In this document: positions 25,605 to 33,440 of the stretch, in pieces
Layout: each line of letters starts with the position of its first letter
How positions within the stretch are numbered: position 1 is the first letter of the stretch
Source: Hyalangium versicolor
GTDB lineage: Bacteria; Myxococcota; Myxococcia; Myxococcales; Myxococcaceae
DNA: 64,000 nucleotides
NCBI RefSeq assembly: GCF_020103695.1
Contig: NZ_JAHXBF010000026.1
Span: 81,393-145,392 of the forward strand
Direction of reading: 5' to 3'
Position numbers and translations under genes: made by a program
Notes under the pieces: generated by a model
Database searches by the model: none
What the model was told of the DNA's origin: nothing
The model's input: the letters and a program-made list of their open reading frames with translations, nothing else

Positions 25605-27524
25605 TCAGCGCTCCTGTCGGAGGAGTTGTTCGAGCTCCACTGTGAGCTTCCCCAGCAAGGCCGGATCGGCTGCGTCTCCTCCATATCGGGCCTGGCGGTA
25701 GCGGGCGATGAACGCCTCGGCCAGAGCTCCGGCCCGATCTCCCCGCGCCGTGCGCAGGCGATTCAGCAGCTCCTCATCGGTCTCGGTGGGGGCTGGCACG
25801 AGGTTGGCCCCCCGCTTCATCGCGCGCAAGTAGCGCGCATAGGCGGCTGCCAGGCCTGGATCCGTTCCGCGCATCGCCGCTCGAGCCTTGGGGACACGCT
25901 CGCGCCGGTACCGCTTCACCAGCCGCCATGCCACCCCCACTCCCACCACGAGCCACGTGAGCGGGAAGCTCACCACCGCAAGCAATGCCTCCAACGGAGA
26001 GTCCAACAGGCGCTCCGTCCATCGGCGGAAACCAGAGCTGAAGGCCTGCCAGGCGGCGCTCCAGGTGCTGATTGCCGCCTGTGCATCCAGCGGCTCGCGG
26101 CTGCGCCAGGGGGTCGGATCAAAGGCGACGAAGCGCCCCTCCTCCGGGAGGTAGACCTCCACCCAGGCATGTGCGTCCCGATCGCGAATCAGGAAGGCCT
26201 CCGAGAAGGGATTCTTCTCCTGGGGCACGAAGCCTCCGGCCATGCGCGCCGGGATGTCCAGGCTCCTCAAGAGCGCCGCCATGGCGCTCGCGAAGTAGGT
26301 GCACCACGCGGGACGCCGCTCGCGGATGAGGATGGCCAGCGGGCTGCCCTCGCCACTCAGATCCACCGACAGTGAGTACTCGTAGTTCTCACGGAACCAT
26401 AGCTCCAGCGCCTCGGCCCGGGCCCGAGGCGTGGTGGCGCCACGCGTGAGTTCCAGGGCCATGGGGCGCAGCTCGGCCCGCAGCGCCTCGGGGAGTGCCG
26501 TGAGGCGGGCGTCGGGAGGTGGCTCCTCGGGAAGTTGTTCGCGTTGCTCGTGACGAAGGGTGAGGGTGACTCCCTTTCTGCCGTCCCCGCGGAGCATCCA
26601 GCCGCCCTGCACCTTGGGCGTCGCGCCCGCGATCGAGCGAATCCCCGCGGGAGCCGGCAGGTAGGGACGAAGCGCCTGCAGCAGGGTGAGTTCGGTCGAG
26701 CGCAGCGGTTCTTGGGGCCTCGGCGGAGTCAAGGCCAGCTGGGTCTGCTCGAGTTCTTGTGAGGTTTTCCAACGGGTGCCATCGAACGTGTCGAACACGG
26801 ACGTCCGAAGCCGCTCCGGCCGGTCGCCTCGCAGCTCCATCACGAGCTGCCCGGCACCCGACATCCGGCCCTGCCGCTCGAGTGAGATCTCCGACTGCAT
26901 GGCCACGCCCGAGAGCCGCGGGGCGCTCTGCACCATCCGGAAGAGCGTATCCGTCAGCACGCCCTGACTGGCGCGCAGGAAGCGCATCATTCCGAAGCTG
27001 GCTCCCATCAGCACCAGCACGAAGACGCCAAAGGCGACGCCTCCCGCCAGGCCCGCATGTCCCATGCGCCCGCGCATGAATATGAGCACCAGCAGGCTGA
27101 GGGCTACGACCAGGATGCCCACGAACACCGCGTTGGATCCCCTCACCGCCGTGCTCAGCGCCGACAACAGCAGGGCATAGGTGAGGGCATACATCCGCCG
27201 CCCGCAGAGGGCACAGAGGGTGGTCAGCCCCACCAGGGCCCCGCACAGCGGGCCCATGATGAGCGGAGAGATGGGGCCGAGCGTCGGCCACATGCCGCTC
27301 ATGACCGCTCCCACCGTGCCTCCCACGACGCCCGAGATCAACAGCAGCCGCGACGAGTACGGAGGCTGCCTGCCCAGCATCGACAGGACGACCAGTAGGA
27401 GCGCGGCGGGCCCGCACATCAGCCAGCGATCGTGCGCCACCGCGTTGAAGGCCAGCGCGGCGAGCACCGGCAGCAATTCGACTCCCCGTTCGACGCGGGA
27501 GACCGGGGCGGCGGGCTCGCTCAT
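25605..27524 (-). CDS. Transglutaminase-like membrane protein (DUF3488/DUF4129 type)
   Basis: A 639-residue protein: about six N-terminal transmembrane helices (to about 190; DUF3488-like), a periplasmic transglutaminase-core domain with the intact triad Cys408, His452 and Asp469, one more helix near 535, and a cytoplasmic C-terminal region like DUF4129. It is the last gene of a MoxR-DUF58-transglutaminase operon and overlaps the DUF58 gene by 4 bp. The triad suggests a real hydrolase or transferase, probably a protease-like or cross-linking activity outside the inner membrane. Substrate unknown. Confidence 0.92.
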   Translation of the reverse strand: MSEPAAPVSRVERGVELLPVLAALAFNAVAHDRWLMCGPAALLLVVLSMLGRQPPYSSRLLLISGVVGGTVGAVMSGMWPTLGPISPLIMGPLCGALVGLTTLCALCGRRMYALTYALLLSALSTAVRGSNAVFVGILVVALSLLVLIFMRGRMGHAGLAGGVAFGVFVLVLMGASFGMMRFLRASQGVLTDTLFRMVQSAPRLSGVAMQSEISLERQGRMSGAGQLVMELRGDRPERLRTSVFDTFDGTRWKTSQELEQTQLALTPPRPQEPLRSTELTLLQALRPYLPAPAGIRSIAGATPKVQGGWMLRGDGRKGVTLTLRHEQREQLPEEPPPDARLTALPEALRAELRPMALELTRGATTPRARAEALELWFRENYEYSLSVDLSGEGSPLAILIRERRPAWCTYFASAMAALLRSLDIPARMAGGFVPQEKNPFSEAFLIRDRDAHAWVEVYLPEEGRFVAFDPTPWRSREPLDAQAAISTWSAAWQAFSSGFRRWTERLLDSPLEALLAVVSFPLTWLVVGVGVAWRLVKRYRRERVPKARAAMRGTDPGLAAAYARYLRAMKRGANLVPAPTETDEELLNRLRTARGDRAGALAEAFIARYRQARYGGDAADPALLGKLTVELEQLLRQER

Positions 27525-28729
27525 GGCAGCTCCACCACCTCATCCGGGGCAAGCCCCTCGGGCCGACGGTCCGGCCGCACCGAGAGCACCCGCACGGCCA
27601 CTCCGTGCGCCTTCAGCTTCCGGATCAGCCCGGCTCGCTCTTCATCCCAGTCCATCATCACGAGGACCACGGCGGAGAGCTTCCCGGCCTCGGGGAGCAA
27701 CGCGGCCTCCAGCGCGTTCATGTCCAGCCGATCCTCGGCCTCGAGGCAGGCAAGGATCTCCAGGATGTGCTCGAAGTGCGCCAGGGCCCGACCCGCCTGG
27801 AAGTGGAACACCTGCGAGCCGGCCGCGAAGATGTCGATGATGTACTCCTGGCGCGCGAGCACGTCGGCGATGCCCGCTGCCAGCGAGAGGCTGCGCTCGA
27901 ACAGCGCGTCATCCCGAGCTGTGCGCGCCTCCACGTCCAGCACCATGGCCAGCCGGACGAAGTACTCCTCCTGATACTCCTTCACCACCAGTCGCCCCGT
28001 CCTCGCCAGCGAGGGCCAGTGGATGTCCCGCATGCGATCCCCTTCGCGCCACTCGCGGGTGCCGGCCAGCTCGGTGGACTCACCCACGCTCGAGGCGGTG
28101 GGGATGCCGCCCGGCTGGTAGTTGCGCCCGTGCGGAACCTCGAAGCGCTCCAGCGGGGTGAAGCGCGGGTAGACCAGGAGCCGCTCCTTCCCTGGCGCCC
28201 GGCGCGGCCATTTCACCAACGCGGACGGAAAGAAGCTGGCGGCCTGCAGCCACGGCAGCTCGTAGGCTCCGCGCGTGGTGCACTCCAGCGACAGGTTCAC
28301 CTCTGCCTGCTCGCCGGGCGCCAACTGCTCGAGCACCGGTGGTTCGCCCGTGGGCTTCAGTTCGGGAGGCAGGTTGCGCTCCTCCACCACCACCTTGCGC
28401 GCGGGCCGGGAGCCTCGGTTCTCGACCACCACCCGGTAGAGGAGTGTGTCCCCCGCAGACACGGGCGGCGGCATGCGCCGGGACAGGGCGAGCCGAGGCC
28501 GGAAGGGCAGGCCAACCACGATGGCGCCCAGCAGCATCCCGGAGCAGAAGGAGAAGAAGGTCATCGCCGGCGGGAGCCCCCACAGCATCATCAGCGCCGC
28601 GGCGCCCGTGCCCCACAGCGTCGCTTGCCCGAGCGGCGTGAGCCACGCCCGGTAACGGTCGCTCAGGTACCGGAGGAGGCGATGCTCCTCCGCGGGCATG
28701 AAGAAGGACCAGCGGCGGCGACGAGCCAT
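27521..28729 (-). CDS. DUF58 domain protein of the MoxR operon
   Basis: A 402-residue protein with two N-terminal membrane helices (about 30-72), a beta-rich region and the DUF58 core containing GTREWREGDRMRDIHWPSLAR. The C-terminal half resembles a degenerate vWA domain (LAMVLDVEART in place of a full MIDAS). Such proteins are typically partners of MoxR AAA+ ATPases in assembly or metal insertion. Gap to the MoxR gene is 10 bp and overlap with the transglutaminase gene is 4 bp. Confidence 0.92.
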   Translation of the reverse strand: MARRRRWSFFMPAEEHRLLRYLSDRYRAWLTPLGQATLWGTGAAALMMLWGLPPAMTFFSFCSGMLLGAIVVGLPFRPRLALSRRMPPPVSAGDTLLYRVVVENRGSRPARKVVVEERNLPPELKPTGEPPVLEQLAPGEQAEVNLSLECTTRGAYELPWLQAASFFPSALVKWPRRAPGKERLLVYPRFTPLERFEVPHGRNYQPGGIPTASSVGESTELAGTREWREGDRMRDIHWPSLARTGRLVVKEYQEEYFVRLAMVLDVEARTARDDALFERSLSLAAGIADVLARQEYIIDIFAAGSQVFHFQAGRALAHFEHILEILACLEAEDRLDMNALEAALLPEAGKLSAVVLVMMDWDEERAGLIRKLKAHGVAVRVLSVRPDRRPEGLAPDEVVELP

Positions 28730-28739
28730 GGCGGGCGGC

Positions 28740-29723
28740 CTAGCGGGGCAGGGGAACGGCGGAGACGATGTCTCGGGTGAGCGCCTGCTTGTCTGTACCC
28801 GCGTACCGCGCTCGGGTGTCCAGCACCAGGCGGTGGGTCAGCACGGGCACGGCCAGCGCCTTGAGATCCTCCGGCAGGACGAAGTCCCGGCCATTCGCCA
28901 GCGCTCGGGCCCGGGCCATGCGCGCATAGAGGAGCGCCCCGCGCGTGGATACCCCGAGCCGGACGCTGGCATGGCCTCGCGTGGCGTGGACGACACGCAG
29001 CAGGTAGTCCGCCACGGAGCCCTCCATTCGCACCTCCTCCACCGCTCGTTGCAGCGCCACCACCTCCTCCAGCGTGCACACCGTCTCCAACTGGGAGACG
29101 GGCTGTGGGCCCCGCTGCTCGGTGAGCAGGGCACGCTCCTCGGCCTCGGGCGGGTAGCCGAGCGACAGCTGCGCGGCGAAGCGATCCAGCGAGGCCTCCG
29201 GCAGGGGATAGGTGCCGTGGAACTCCACCGGGTTCTGCGTGGCGATGCAGAGGAACGGTGAGGGCAGGGAGCGCGTCTCCCCATCCACCGTCACCTGCTG
29301 CTCCGAGAGCCCCTCCAGCAGCGCGGACTGGGTGCGCGGGGAGGCGCGGTTGATCTCGTCGGCGATCAGCACGTTGGCGAAGATGGGCCCGGGCTTGAAG
29401 CGGAAGCTGCCGTCCTGAGGGTTGAAGAGGGAGGTGCCGACGATGTCCGTGGGCAGCAGGTCCGGCGTGAACTGAACCCGCTTGAATACTCCGCCGATGC
29501 TGAGCGCCAGGGCCTTGGCCAGGGTGGTCTTCCCCGTACCGGGCACGTCCTCCAGCAGCACATGCCCGCCTGCCGCAACGCAGCAGAGGAGCAATTCCAG
29601 GGCCTCTCGCTTGCCGCGGATGGCCTTCTCCAGGTTGCCCAGCAGCCTCGCGAGGAGGGTGCGAGCCCTGTCAGTCTGCTCGGCGCTCGGAGAGGAAGGG
29701 ACCGGGACGGTGGCCATGCGCAT
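28740..29723 (-). CDS. MoxR family AAA+ ATPase
   Basis: A 327-residue AAA+ ATPase. Walker A is DVPGTGKTT (59-67), Walker B is LIADEINR (120-127), and the sensor 1 region reads FLCIATQNP. The C-terminal lid domain is present. MoxR ATPases act as chaperones with vWA/DUF58 partners, which fits the next gene. It is the first gene of the operon, and its start region is divergent from the lysyl-oxidase-like gene. Two in-frame ATGs (29723, 29717) are possible starts and neither has a clear ribosome site. Confidence 0.94.
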   Translation of the reverse strand: MRMATVPVPSSPSAEQTDRARTLLARLLGNLEKAIRGKREALELLLCCVAAGGHVLLEDVPGTGKTTLAKALALSIGGVFKRVQFTPDLLPTDIVGTSLFNPQDGSFRFKPGPIFANVLIADEINRASPRTQSALLEGLSEQQVTVDGETRSLPSPFLCIATQNPVEFHGTYPLPEASLDRFAAQLSLGYPPEAEERALLTEQRGPQPVSQLETVCTLEEVVALQRAVEEVRMEGSVADYLLRVVHATRGHASVRLGVSTRGALLYARMARARALANGRDFVLPEDLKALAVPVLTHRLVLDTRARYAGTDKQALTRDIVSAVPLPR

Positions 29724-29779
29724 GGGGACAGCGTATCAGCGCGCCTCTTCTTCCGAGAAAGCCCCCCCGCCCGCGCCTC

Positions 29780-29809
29780 GTGACAAAACCCCCGCCTCCG
29801 AGGGATATC
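29780..29809 (+). promoter_or_regulatory. Possible sigma-70-type promoter for the lysyl-oxidase-like gene
   Basis: GTGACA (29780-29785) is spaced 18 bp from GATATC (29804-29809), followed by an A-rich run and then the AGGGGG ribosome site of the gene at 29836. The -10 match is weak, so this is tentative. Confidence 0.3.
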
Positions 29810-29835
29810 TTGAAAAAACCTAAGGGGGCAGCACC

Positions 29836-31836
29836 TTGCGGAAGATCCTGTGCTTTCTGGGAGTCATTGCATTCCTGCTGAGCGCTTGCGACGACGATGG
29901 GACCTATGTCGCCGCCGTGGCGGAGGCTCCCGCCGTGGCGCGTGTAGTCCCTGGGGGCAGTGGGACGTTGTCCCTGTCCCTGCGCAATGACGGTACCGCG
30001 ACGTGGAAGCCTGGGGAGGTGAAGCTGGTCCTCCGGGATCAGCCGGAATGGGGCGGTACGCTGGCGCTCGCGAAGAAGACGAAGCCGGGCGAGGTGGCCA
30101 CCTTCCAGGGAAACGTCACCGCTCCGGGGCAGCCCGGGCTCCACACGCTGAAGTGGACGCCCCAGAACAAGGACACCTCCTTTGAGAGCTCCATCGAGGT
30201 GCAGGTCGAGTTGACGTGCTCCGACGGCATCTTCTGCAACGGCGAGGAGCGCTTCGCCAATGGCAAGTGTGTCCCGAGTGTGTCGCCGTGCGAGGACAGC
30301 ACGGCCTGCACCCAGGACTCCTGTGACGAGGCGAAGAAGACCTGCCTGCACACGCCCTCGGGCGCGTGCGCCGTGTGCGAGGCGGGCCCCTCCTGCACTC
30401 CCGATTGTGATGGCAAGCAGTGTGGAGATGACTCGTGCGGAGGGCAGTGTGGCTCCTGTCCGTCGGGCGAGAGCTGCGCGCAGGCGATCTTCCAGTGCAA
30501 GCCGGACACGCAGCCGGGAACCTGCCGCTCGCCGCTGCCGCTCCTGGCGGATGGAGTGCCCTTCGTTGGCGACCACTCCATCGATGGCGATACCTCGGGA
30601 GGAGTCCATCAGCTGGTGCCCTCCTGCAACAGCACCAGCACGGCGGTGGAGACCGTCTATACCTTCACCCTCACCGAGCGGCTCGGACTGGAGGCGCGCG
30701 TGTCCGGCTACGACACGGTGCTGCACCTGCGCAAGAAGCGCACCGCGGACGGCGCGGCGGACTGCCTGGACAACACGCCCGCGAAGACGGTGGCGTGCAG
30801 CGATGACTCGTCGCCTCCGGGTGATTACGGCTCGCGCATCACCGTGGCGCTGGACCCGGGAACCTACTACCTCATCGTCGACGGCTTCGATGCCAGCAAC
30901 TTCGGGCCCTTTACGTTGAGCGTCCGCTTCGCCAAGGAGGGCTGCGTGCCCAAGTGCGACGGCGTGTACTGCGGCGGAAGTGACGGCTGTGGCGGCAACT
31001 GCGGCGTCTGTGGAGACGGGCTGTCCTGCGTGAAGGGCCGCTGCCTGCCGAGCCCCTGCATCCCCCAGTGCGATGGGAAGGAATGTGGGGATGACGGGTG
31101 CGGAGGGCAGTGCGGCTTCTGTCCCGGCGAGAAGCTGTGCGTCGTAGCTACCGGCACGTGTGACACGTTCGCGGCCTGCGATCATCTGAAGCCCACGTGC
31201 TCGCCTGGGTGCAGCGCGGCGGAGTTCTGTGGCTCGGACTGCGCGTGCCACCTGGTGGGCGGGGATATGCCGGATCTGGTCGTGGACGAGAAGCGCCTGA
31301 GGGACGAGATCCTCTTCGACACCGTCTACGTCACCGAGAACTCCTGCGCGAAGGTGGAGGAGTGCGTGACAGGTGTCGGGGAGCGCCGGGTGCTGCGCTT
31401 CAGCGTGGAGGCGATCAACCAGGGTACCGCGACGCTCAACGTGCCGCCCCCGGCGAACCGGCCGGACCTCTTCACGTTCTCGCCGTGCCATGGGCACTTC
31501 CACTTCAGCGGCTTCGCCTCGTACGCGCTGCTGGACAAGGAAGGGCACACGGTGCTCACCGGCCGCAAGCAGGCCTACTGCATGGAGGACACGCAGCGTG
31601 TGGCCGCGGGGCCCAAGGTGGCGTGCTCCAAGGAGTACACCTGTGACAACCAGGGCATCCAGCGCGGCTGGTCCGACCTCTACGGCAACACGCTGGATTG
31701 CCAGTGGCTGGACATCACCGACGTGACTCCGGGGGACTACCAGCTCCAGGTCTCGCTCAACCCCGCGCGAGCGTTCCAGGAAGAGACGCTCGACAACAAC
31801 GTCGCCACCGTCCCGGTGACCATCCCCGCGCCGTAG
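29836..31836 (+). CDS. Lysyl-oxidase-like multidomain lipoprotein
   Basis: A 666-residue predicted lipoprotein (LLSAC, Cys18). Order: an Ig-like domain with several Trp (about 30-130, like NBR1-type domains), Cys-rich CDGKxCG/GGxCG modules, a PPC-like beta domain (about 225-365), more Cys-rich modules, and a C-terminal lysyl oxidase domain (about 475-666). The catalytic domain keeps the copper site CHGHFH (His552, His554, His556). It also keeps Lys578 (GRKQAYCMEDT) and Tyr616 (before LDCQWLDITDV), the pair that forms the lysine tyrosylquinone cofactor in animal enzymes. An active amine oxidase is therefore plausible. It starts with TTG at 29836, seven bases after AGGGGG. Likely envelope-located; substrate unknown. 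Confidence 0.9.
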   Translation: MRKILCFLGVIAFLLSACDDDGTYVAAVAEAPAVARVVPGGSGTLSLSLRNDGTATWKPGEVKLVLRDQPEWGGTLALAKKTKPGEVATFQGNVTAPGQPGLHTLKWTPQNKDTSFESSIEVQVELTCSDGIFCNGEERFANGKCVPSVSPCEDSTACTQDSCDEAKKTCLHTPSGACAVCEAGPSCTPDCDGKQCGDDSCGGQCGSCPSGESCAQAIFQCKPDTQPGTCRSPLPLLADGVPFVGDHSIDGDTSGGVHQLVPSCNSTSTAVETVYTFTLTERLGLEARVSGYDTVLHLRKKRTADGAADCLDNTPAKTVACSDDSSPPGDYGSRITVALDPGTYYLIVDGFDASNFGPFTLSVRFAKEGCVPKCDGVYCGGSDGCGGNCGVCGDGLSCVKGRCLPSPCIPQCDGKECGDDGCGGQCGFCPGEKLCVVATGTCDTFAACDHLKPTCSPGCSAAEFCGSDCACHLVGGDMPDLVVDEKRLRDEILFDTVYVTENSCAKVEECVTGVGERRVLRFSVEAINQGTATLNVPPPANRPDLFTFSPCHGHFHFSGFASYALLDKEGHTVLTGRKQAYCMEDTQRVAAGPKVACSKEYTCDNQGIQRGWSDLYGNTLDCQWLDITDVTPGDYQLQVSLNPARAFQEETLDNNVATVPVTIPAP

Positions 31837-31845
31837 TCCGGGGAC

Positions 31846-31872
31846 AAGTGTCATAGTGTTCAATTGACACTT
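31846..31872. promoter_or_regulatory. Inverted repeat AAGTGTCA / TGACACTT upstream of the ADP-ribosylglycohydrolase
   Basis: AAGTGTCA (31846-31853) and TGACACTT (31865-31872) are exact complements with an 11-bp spacer that itself contains a third half-site-like GTGTTCAA. The repeat ends 26 bp before the glycohydrolase start and begins 9 bp after the preceding stop. This suggests a repressor operator. Confidence 0.55.
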
Positions 31873-31898
31873 TGGGCGAGGTGGTCCAAGAATGGGGA

Positions 31899-32816
31899 AT
31901 GACCACCTCGAAGCCCGCCGACACCGCCACGCGCCTGGAGCGCGCCCTGCTCTCGCTGGATGGACTCTCCGTGGGAGATGCCTTCGGCGAGCGCTTCTTC
32001 CTGCCTCCGGGTGTCGTCCAGTCGGTGATCCGGGAGCGCACGGTGCCCCGTGCGCCCTGGGGCTACACGGATGACACGGAGATGGCGCTCGGCATCCTCC
32101 AAGTGCTGGAGGAGCACGGGCGCATCGATCAGGACGCACTGGCGCAGGTGTTCGCGGCCCGCTACCGGCTGAACCCCTATCGGGGGTACGGCGGGACGGC
32201 CCAGGAGATCCTTCGGGAGATCCACGAGGGGGCGCCGTGGCGCAGGGTCTCCTCGCAGGTCTTCGATGGCACCGGCTCCAAGGGCAATGGAGGAGCCATG
32301 CGCGTGGCTCCGCTGGGCGCCTGGTTCGCGGACGATCTGGGCAGGGTGGTGGTCGAGGCCCGGGCCTCCGCGGAGGTGACGCACTTCAACCCGGACGGTC
32401 AGGCGGGGGCCATCGCCATTGCCGTGGCGGCTGCGTGGGCCTGTCAGTGGCAGGAGCAGCGCTCCGCCCCGGATCAGCTCTTCGAGGTGGTGCTGGACCA
32501 CACGCCGCCCGGAGCCACTCGCCGAGGGCTGGAGCGCGCGCGAGCCCTGCCACTGGAGTCCTCGCCCGTATCGGCGGCGAAGGAGCTGGGCAGCGGCTCG
32601 CGAGTCATCTCCGAGGACACGGTTCCCTTCGCCGTGTGGTGCGCGGCCCGCCACCTGGGCCAGTACGAGGAGGCGCTCTGGTCCACGGTCTCCGGCCTGG
32701 GAGATCGCGACACCACGTGCGCCATCGTGGGAGGCATCGTCGCGCTGAGCGCGGGGCGAGACTCCATCCCCGCGGCCTGGCTGGAGGCTCGTGAGCGCCT
32801 CCAGCGGAAGGCCTGA
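31899..32816 (+). CDS. ADP-ribosylglycohydrolase family protein
   Basis: A 305-residue DraG/ARH-type hydrolase that removes ADP-ribose from proteins or small molecules using a dinuclear metal centre. Metal-site motifs are YTDDTEM near the N-terminus and GDRDTTCAIVGGI near residues 268-280; GNGGAMR in the middle is also conserved. The ATG at 31899 was chosen because homology starts there; a TTG nine codons upstream lies inside the palindrome. It converges with the ECF sigma gene. No ADP-ribosyltransferase or nitrogenase gene is nearby, so the substrate is unknown. Confidence 0.9.
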   Translation: MTTSKPADTATRLERALLSLDGLSVGDAFGERFFLPPGVVQSVIRERTVPRAPWGYTDDTEMALGILQVLEEHGRIDQDALAQVFAARYRLNPYRGYGGTAQEILREIHEGAPWRRVSSQVFDGTGSKGNGGAMRVAPLGAWFADDLGRVVVEARASAEVTHFNPDGQAGAIAIAVAAAWACQWQEQRSAPDQLFEVVLDHTPPGATRRGLERARALPLESSPVSAAKELGSGSRVISEDTVPFAVWCAARHLGQYEEALWSTVSGLGDRDTTCAIVGGIVALSAGRDSIPAAWLEARERLQRKA

Positions 32817-32830
32817 GCCCTCACCTCAGG
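32812..32830. terminator. Hairpin at the ADP-ribosylglycohydrolase/sigma factor junction
   Basis: CCTGAG (32812-32817) pairs with CTCAGG (32825-32830). The stem includes the glycohydrolase stop codon and the last codons of the sigma factor gene, so it could act on both strands. Confidence 0.45.
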
Positions 32831-33335
32831 GGCGCTGGCCGCGCTCCTCCATCACCTCCAGCGCACGCACGCGCCCGCGGTGCAGCGAGCTCTTCACCGT
32901 GCCCTCGGGGATGCGCAGCACCTGGGCGATTTCCGGGTAGCTGAAGCCGCGCACCTCACGCAGCCACAGCACCTGGCGCTGCAGCTCGCTTACCTCGTGC
33001 AGCGCGGCGCTGAAGTGCCGGTGCATCTCCTCGCCCACGGCTTGCGTCTCGGGCGAGGCGGGCTCCTGCGGCTCGTGGCTCAGCCGCTCGCGGCGCTTGC
33101 GCGCCCGGAGCCAGTTGATGCTGCTGTTCACCATCACCCGGTGCAGCCACGTCGTCCACGCCGCTCGCCCGTTGAAGCCCTCGGGCTTCCGAGCCAGCCG
33201 CGTGAACACGTCCTGCACCACATCCTCCGCATCATCCGCGTCTCCGACGATGCGTCGTGCGATGGCCAATGCCCGTGTGCGATGTTCACGGTAGAGCTGC
33301 GAGATAGGGGGTAGCCCGGCGACACCGGCGACCAT
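32826..33335 (-). CDS. ECF-type RNA polymerase sigma factor
   Basis: A 169-residue sigma-70-like factor with region 2 (LYREHRTRALAIARRIVGDADDAEDVVQDVF) and region 4 (LREVRGFSYPEIAQVLRIPEGTVKSSLHRGR). There is no region 1 or 3. It directs RNA polymerase to alternative promoters. The ATG at 33335 has a perfect AGGAGG six bases upstream and is preferred to an ATG 12 codons earlier. No anti-sigma gene follows, as the neighbour is convergent, so its control is not visible here. Confidence 0.93.
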   Translation of the reverse strand: MVAGVAGLPPISQLYREHRTRALAIARRIVGDADDAEDVVQDVFTRLARKPEGFNGRAAWTTWLHRVMVNSSINWLRARKRRERLSHEPQEPASPETQAVGEEMHRHFSAALHEVSELQRQVLWLREVRGFSYPEIAQVLRIPEGTVKSSLHRGRVRALEVMEERGQRP

Positions 33336-33440
33336 GACATGCCTCCTCTGGCCCCCGCATAAGGGGCTCAAGGCCTGAAACGCTCGAAGGGCTCAGAGGA
33401 TCTATTTTCGTTGCCGCACTGCGTGATGTCGGTGAGGCGC

